35,832 nt of DNA, from contig JAHDFS010000010.1 in assembly GCA_020628035.1 (NCBI GenBank), positions 1 to 35,832 of the forward strand, written 5' to 3'. The notes under the pieces are model-generated. The model saw nothing but the letters and a program-made list of their open reading frames with translations, had not been told where the DNA came from and made no database searches. This DNA is from Rhizobiaceae bacterium. GTDB lineage: Bacteria; Pseudomonadota; Alphaproteobacteria; Rhizobiales; Rhizobiaceae. Numbering within the stretch: the first letter of the stretch is position 1; every line of letters starts with the position of its first letter. Shown one piece after another: positions 30,358-35,832 of the stretch. Position numbers and translations under genes: made by a program.

Positions 30358-31311
30358 ATGCATTATGATTTGAATGAATTCCAGGCTACTATTTCTAGGC
30401 CTGCAACACTTTCGGGTGTGGGTGTTCATAGCGGTTCTAATGTAACAATTTCTCTTATCCCAGCTGAATCAAATACAGGCATCGTTTTCAAGCGCGTATG
30501 CGGCACTCAAACTGTTTGCACCTTACGTGCAGTTTCTTCTCAAGTCGGTTCAACAGATTTTTGTACATTGCTCGGTGATGCGCCAGATCGTTCGGTTGCA
30601 ACTGTCGAGCATTTGATGGCCGCGCTTTATGCAATGGGTATCGACAACATCATTGTTGAGATTGATGGTGGTGAAGTTCCGATCATGGATGGCAGCTCTG
30701 CTCTGTTTATTGAGTTGATTGAAGCAACTGGTGTTTCAAAACTCGAAGAACGCCGACGCTATATTCGTGTGAAGAAAGCGATCCGCGCAGAAATGGGTGG
30801 TTCATGGGCAGAATTTACGCCGCATGAGGGCACACGTTTTGAAATCGACATTGATTTTGATTCACCAACCATTGGTCGTCAATCATGGTGTGGTGAAGTC
30901 ACAGCAGAAAGCTTTAAACGTGAGCTTAGCCGCGCACGGACTTTTGGTTTCATGCGTGATGTTGAATTTTTGTGGGCGTCTGGTCACGCTCTAGGTTCTT
31001 CTTTGGAAAATTCCGTTGTTATTGGTGAAGATGATAAAGTCATCAATATGGAAGGCCTTCGTTTTGAGGACGAGTTTGTTCGTCACAAAACTTTGGATGC
31101 AGTTGGTGATCTTGCACTTGCGGGCGCTCAATTTATCGGTTGTTATCGCTCCTATCGTGGCGGTCATAAGCTTAATGCGATGGCGCTTCGTAAATTGTTG
31201 GCACAACAAGATGCTTACGAGATTGTAGAAACCAAACAAACCCGCGGAAAAGGTGGGTATGGTGAATTGGTTGCGGTGAGTTCACCGGTATTTTCACCAT
31301 GGACTGTGTAA
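30358..31311 (+). CDS. lpxC: UDP-3-O-acyl-N-acetylglucosamine deacetylase
   Basis: TLSGVGVHSGSNVTISLIPA, ATVEHLMAALYAMGIDNIIVEIDGGEVPIMDGSS, RARTFGFMRDVEFL, RHKTLDAVGDLALAG, YRGGHKLN. ATG 30358 preferred over GTG 30286. Confidence 0.96.
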   Translation: MHYDLNEFQATISRPATLSGVGVHSGSNVTISLIPAESNTGIVFKRVCGTQTVCTLRAVSSQVGSTDFCTLLGDAPDRSVATVEHLMAALYAMGIDNIIVEIDGGEVPIMDGSSALFIELIEATGVSKLEERRRYIRVKKAIRAEMGGSWAEFTPHEGTRFEIDIDFDSPTIGRQSWCGEVTAESFKRELSRARTFGFMRDVEFLWASGHALGSSLENSVVIGEDDKVINMEGLRFEDEFVRHKTLDAVGDLALAGAQFIGCYRSYRGGHKLNAMALRKLLAQQDAYEIVETKQTRGKGGYGELVAVSSPVFSPWTV

Positions 31312-31341
31312 TCATCGTTCTTAACGATAAAAACACGCTTT

Positions 31342-31358
31342 GAAATTAACTTAATTTC
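31342..31358. repeat. Near-perfect palindrome GAAATTAA-C-TTAATTTC upstream of bamD
   Basis: 8-bp arms around a single central base in the lpxC-bamD intergenic region. Confidence 0.5.
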
Positions 31359-31484
31359 CAATTTTGCCATAAAAATGTGCCAATGCTGGCAGATGACGTT
31401 GGACGCATATGGATTTTACGGATAAAACCCTGTAAATAATGCCTCGGTTTCAAACTCCTTTTTTTGGAGAAAGGTCAATTGGTT

Positions 31485-32351
31485 ATGATGTTGTTCTCTA
31501 ACTTGAGAGTGCTCACGAAAAATAGTCTGAGCGTTGTCTTTTTGTTAGGTTTGGTGGTGCTGGCAGGATGTCAGTCTGATCCCGATATTGACATTAATTC
31601 GCTTGTTGATTCCGTGGAGCCGGCTGATGTGCTTTACAATCAAGCGCTTGCAAATATGAACGCTGGTAAGTTGACCGAAGCAACGCGTAAATTTGATGCC
31701 ATCGATCGACAGCATCCATTTTCAGAATATGCACGAAAAGCGCTCGTTCTGAATGCATTTGCGAAATATCGCTCAGGTCGAAACCAAGAAGCGATCACAA
31801 ATGCGCGCCGTTTTTTAAATCTTTATCCAAATGATCCTGATGCCGCGTATGCGCAATATATCATCGGTCTGGCCTATTTCCGCCAGATTCCAGATGTGAC
31901 ACGTGATCAACGTGCATCTGCACGCGCTATTGCTGCGATGCAGGAAGTCATCGATCGCTATCCTGAATCTGAATATGTTGACGATGCGAAAGCCAAGATC
32001 AGAAAATCACGAGATCAACTCGCTGGTAAAGAAATGCAGATTGGCCGTTATTACCAAGAGCGCAAAGAGTATTTGGCTTCTGTGAACCGATATAAAGTTG
32101 TTGTGCAGCAATACGGAAATACACGGCAGGTTGAAGAGGCCTTGGCGCGATTGGTCGAATCATATTACGCAATGGGTCTAACAAGTGAAGCGCAGACCGC
32201 TGCGGCTGTTTTAGGTCACAACTATCCGGACAGTCAATGGTATGCAGATTCATATAAACTGTTGCAAACTGGTGGTTTGGAGCCTCGTGAAAATAAAGGA
32301 TCTTGGATATCACGCGCTGCACGTAGAGTGGCACTTGGGACTCCTTCCTAA
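31485..32351 (+). CDS. bamD: Outer membrane assembly lipoprotein BamD (ComL/YfiO)
   Basis: Lipobox VVLAGC; TPR-like [80 protein letters not shown] 31485 preferred over TTG 31464. Confidence 0.93.
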   Translation: MMLFSNLRVLTKNSLSVVFLLGLVVLAGCQSDPDIDINSLVDSVEPADVLYNQALANMNAGKLTEATRKFDAIDRQHPFSEYARKALVLNAFAKYRSGRNQEAITNARRFLNLYPNDPDAAYAQYIIGLAYFRQIPDVTRDQRASARAIAAMQEVIDRYPESEYVDDAKAKIRKSRDQLAGKEMQIGRYYQERKEYLASVNRYKVVVQQYGNTRQVEEALARLVESYYAMGLTSEAQTAAAVLGHNYPDSQWYADSYKLLQTGGLEPRENKGSWISRAARRVALGTPS

Positions 32352-32365
32352 CCTGGGGTGGGGGG

Positions 32366-34039
32366 ATGCTGGCTCAGCTTTCTATTCGTGACATTGTCCT
32401 AATTGATAAATTAGATTTATCCTTTGATGAGGGCTTGTCTGTCTTAACCGGCGAAACTGGCGCTGGTAAATCGATATTGCTTGATAGTTTATCACTCGCG
32501 CTGGGTGGGCGGGGTGATGGCTCATTGGTGCGACAGGGCTGCGATAAAGGCCAAATCACTGCTGTATTTGATGTTCCAAGCGATCATCCGGCGCGTGCGG
32601 TTTTAAAAGATAATGAAATTTCAGACGAAGGTGAACTGATCATCCGGCGTGTGCAGAACGCCGATGGGCGATCACGCGCTTTTGTGAATGATCAGCCAAG
32701 CAGTGTGTCGCTGTTAAAAACGCTCGGATCGCATCTCGTTGAAATTCACGGCCAGCATGATGATCGGGCTTTGGTTGATGTTCAGTCACATAAACTGCTC
32801 TTGGACGCATTTGGCGGATTAACCGCAGATCGAGAAGACGTTGGTCGGCTTTATCAAAAGTATCGTAAAGCTGAGAAAGAATTAAAAGCGCAGCGCGAAC
32901 GTATTGAAGAAGCTGCACGTGAAGCTGATTGGCTTAAAGCTTCGGTTGATGAGTTGGAAACACTTTCACCGCAGGATGGGGAAGAAGACGAGTTGGCTGA
33001 AAGCCGCTCGAAAATGATGAAAGCGGAAAAAATTGCGACCGATATTAATGAGGCGCAAGAATCTTTATCCGGGCATCACTCTCCAATTCCTTCGCTCAAT
33101 CAGCTGCTTCGCCGGCTTGAACGTAAGAATTCAGAAGCGCCTGGGCTTTTGGAAGACACAATTGATGCCCTCGGTAGCGCGTTAGACAGCTTGTCTGAAG
33201 CACAAAGTGCTGTTGAAATTGCACTGCGCGAATGTGAGTTTAATCCACGTGAGCTTGAAGAAACTGAAGAGCGTTTATTTGCCCTTCGTGCTGCCAGCCG
33301 GAAATATAATGTGCCTGTGGCTAACTTGCCGGAATTGGCGGCAACTATGATTGCTGATTTGGCTGCCATTAATGATGGTGAGGAGCTGTTGTTCCGCCTT
33401 GAGGAAAATGTGAAAACAACCAAGGCTGATTTCTTCCAAGCAGCTCAACAATTGTCAGAAAAGCGGCAAAACACGGCTTTGGCTTTATCTGAAGCGGTGA
33501 TGGCCGAGTTGCCGGAGCTCAAGCTTGAACGTGCGGAATTTATTGTCGATATCCAAAGCGATGAGCAAAGTGCGGGCGCTGATGGCATTGACCTTATTGA
33601 GTTTCATGTGCGTACTAATCCCGGAACACGGGCTGGTCCGATTATGAAAGTTGCTTCGGGTGGTGAGTTATCACGGTTCCTGCTAGCGTTAAAAGTTGCA
33701 CTAGCTGATCGTGGATCGGCACCAACATTGGTCTTTGACGAGATTGATACAGGCGTTGGTGGCGCAGTAGCGGATGCGATTGGCAAGCGGTTAGCGCGGC
33801 TATCACAATCTATTCAGGTGCTTTCTGTTACCCATGCGCCTCAAGTGGCAGCACGGGCAAAAACGCATCTACTCATCTCGAAATCTCAAGCGCAGGCTGA
33901 TAATGTGATGTTGTCGACCAATGTCAAAGCAATTGACGACAGTGGGCGTCAGGAAGAGATTGCGCGTATGCTCGCTGGTGCAACCATCACTGATGAGGCG
34001 CGCGCAGCTGCCGCACAACTGCTTGCAAGTAACGGATAA
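32366..34039 (+). CDS. recN: DNA repair protein RecN
   Basis: MLAQLSIRDIVLIDKLDL, VLTGETGAGKSILLDSLSLALGGRGD, LVEIHGQHDDRAL, KVASGGELSRFLLALK, LVFDEIDTGVGGAVADAIG. Confidence 0.97.
   Translation: MLAQLSIRDIVLIDKLDLSFDEGLSVLTGETGAGKSILLDSLSLALGGRGDGSLVRQGCDKGQITAVFDVPSDHPARAVLKDNEISDEGELIIRRVQNADGRSRAFVNDQPSSVSLLKTLGSHLVEIHGQHDDRALVDVQSHKLLLDAFGGLTADREDVGRLYQKYRKAEKELKAQRERIEEAAREADWLKASVDELETLSPQDGEEDELAESRSKMMKAEKIATDINEAQESLSGHHSPIPSLNQLLRRLERKNSEAPGLLEDTIDALGSALDSLSEAQSAVEIALRECEFNPRELEETEERLFALRAASRKYNVPVANLPELAATMIADLAAINDGEELLFRLEENVKTTKADFFQAAQQLSEKRQNTALALSEAVMAELPELKLERAEFIVDIQSDEQSAGADGIDLIEFHVRTNPGTRAGPIMKVASGGELSRFLLALKVALADRGSAPTLVFDEIDTGVGGAVADAIGKRLARLSQSIQVLSVTHAPQVAARAKTHLLISKSQAQADNVMLSTNVKAIDDSGRQEEIARMLAGATITDEARAAAAQLLASNG

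Positions 34040-35832
<1,793 letters not shown>

Noticed and set aside
31314-31328. Hairpin ATCGTT-ctt-AACGAT after lpxC as terminator
   Set aside because: Short weak stem followed by A-rich, not T-rich, sequence; no support for termination on the plus strand

Overview
The window looks like an alphaproteobacterial (probably Hyphomicrobiales/Rhizobiales) chromosome segment dominated by a largely canonical division and cell-wall (dcw) cluster. Order: ettA 3' end; ArsR-HTH/methyltransferase regulator + metF; amidase and MltB-type lytic transglycosylase (both -); GGDEF/degenerate-EAL protein; TerB-DnaJ (DjlA-like) + AmpD-like amidase; SLT lipoprotein; rnpB; mraZ-rsmH-ftsL-ftsI-murE-murF-mraY-murD-ftsW-murG-murC-murB; oxyR-like LysR gene (-); ddl-ftsQ-ftsA-ftsZ; lpxC; bamD; recN; ligA (runs off the end). 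I see no CRISPR array, transposon, prophage or toxin system, and no clearly new multigene system. The points most worth a second look are: (1) a GGDEF protein whose EAL domain has lost its signature residues, behind a perfect CtrA-type TTAA-N7-TTAAC site; (2) an OxyR with both redox cysteines inserted between murB and ddl; (3) a perfect inverted repeat just upstream of the sahR-like/metF pair; (4) three GANTC sites within 36 bp upstream of mraZ; (5) repeat or palindromic sites upstream of lpxC and bamD; (6) a C-x-C instead of C-x2-C in the LigA zinc finger. All calls come from reading the sequence and ORF translations; no database search was run.
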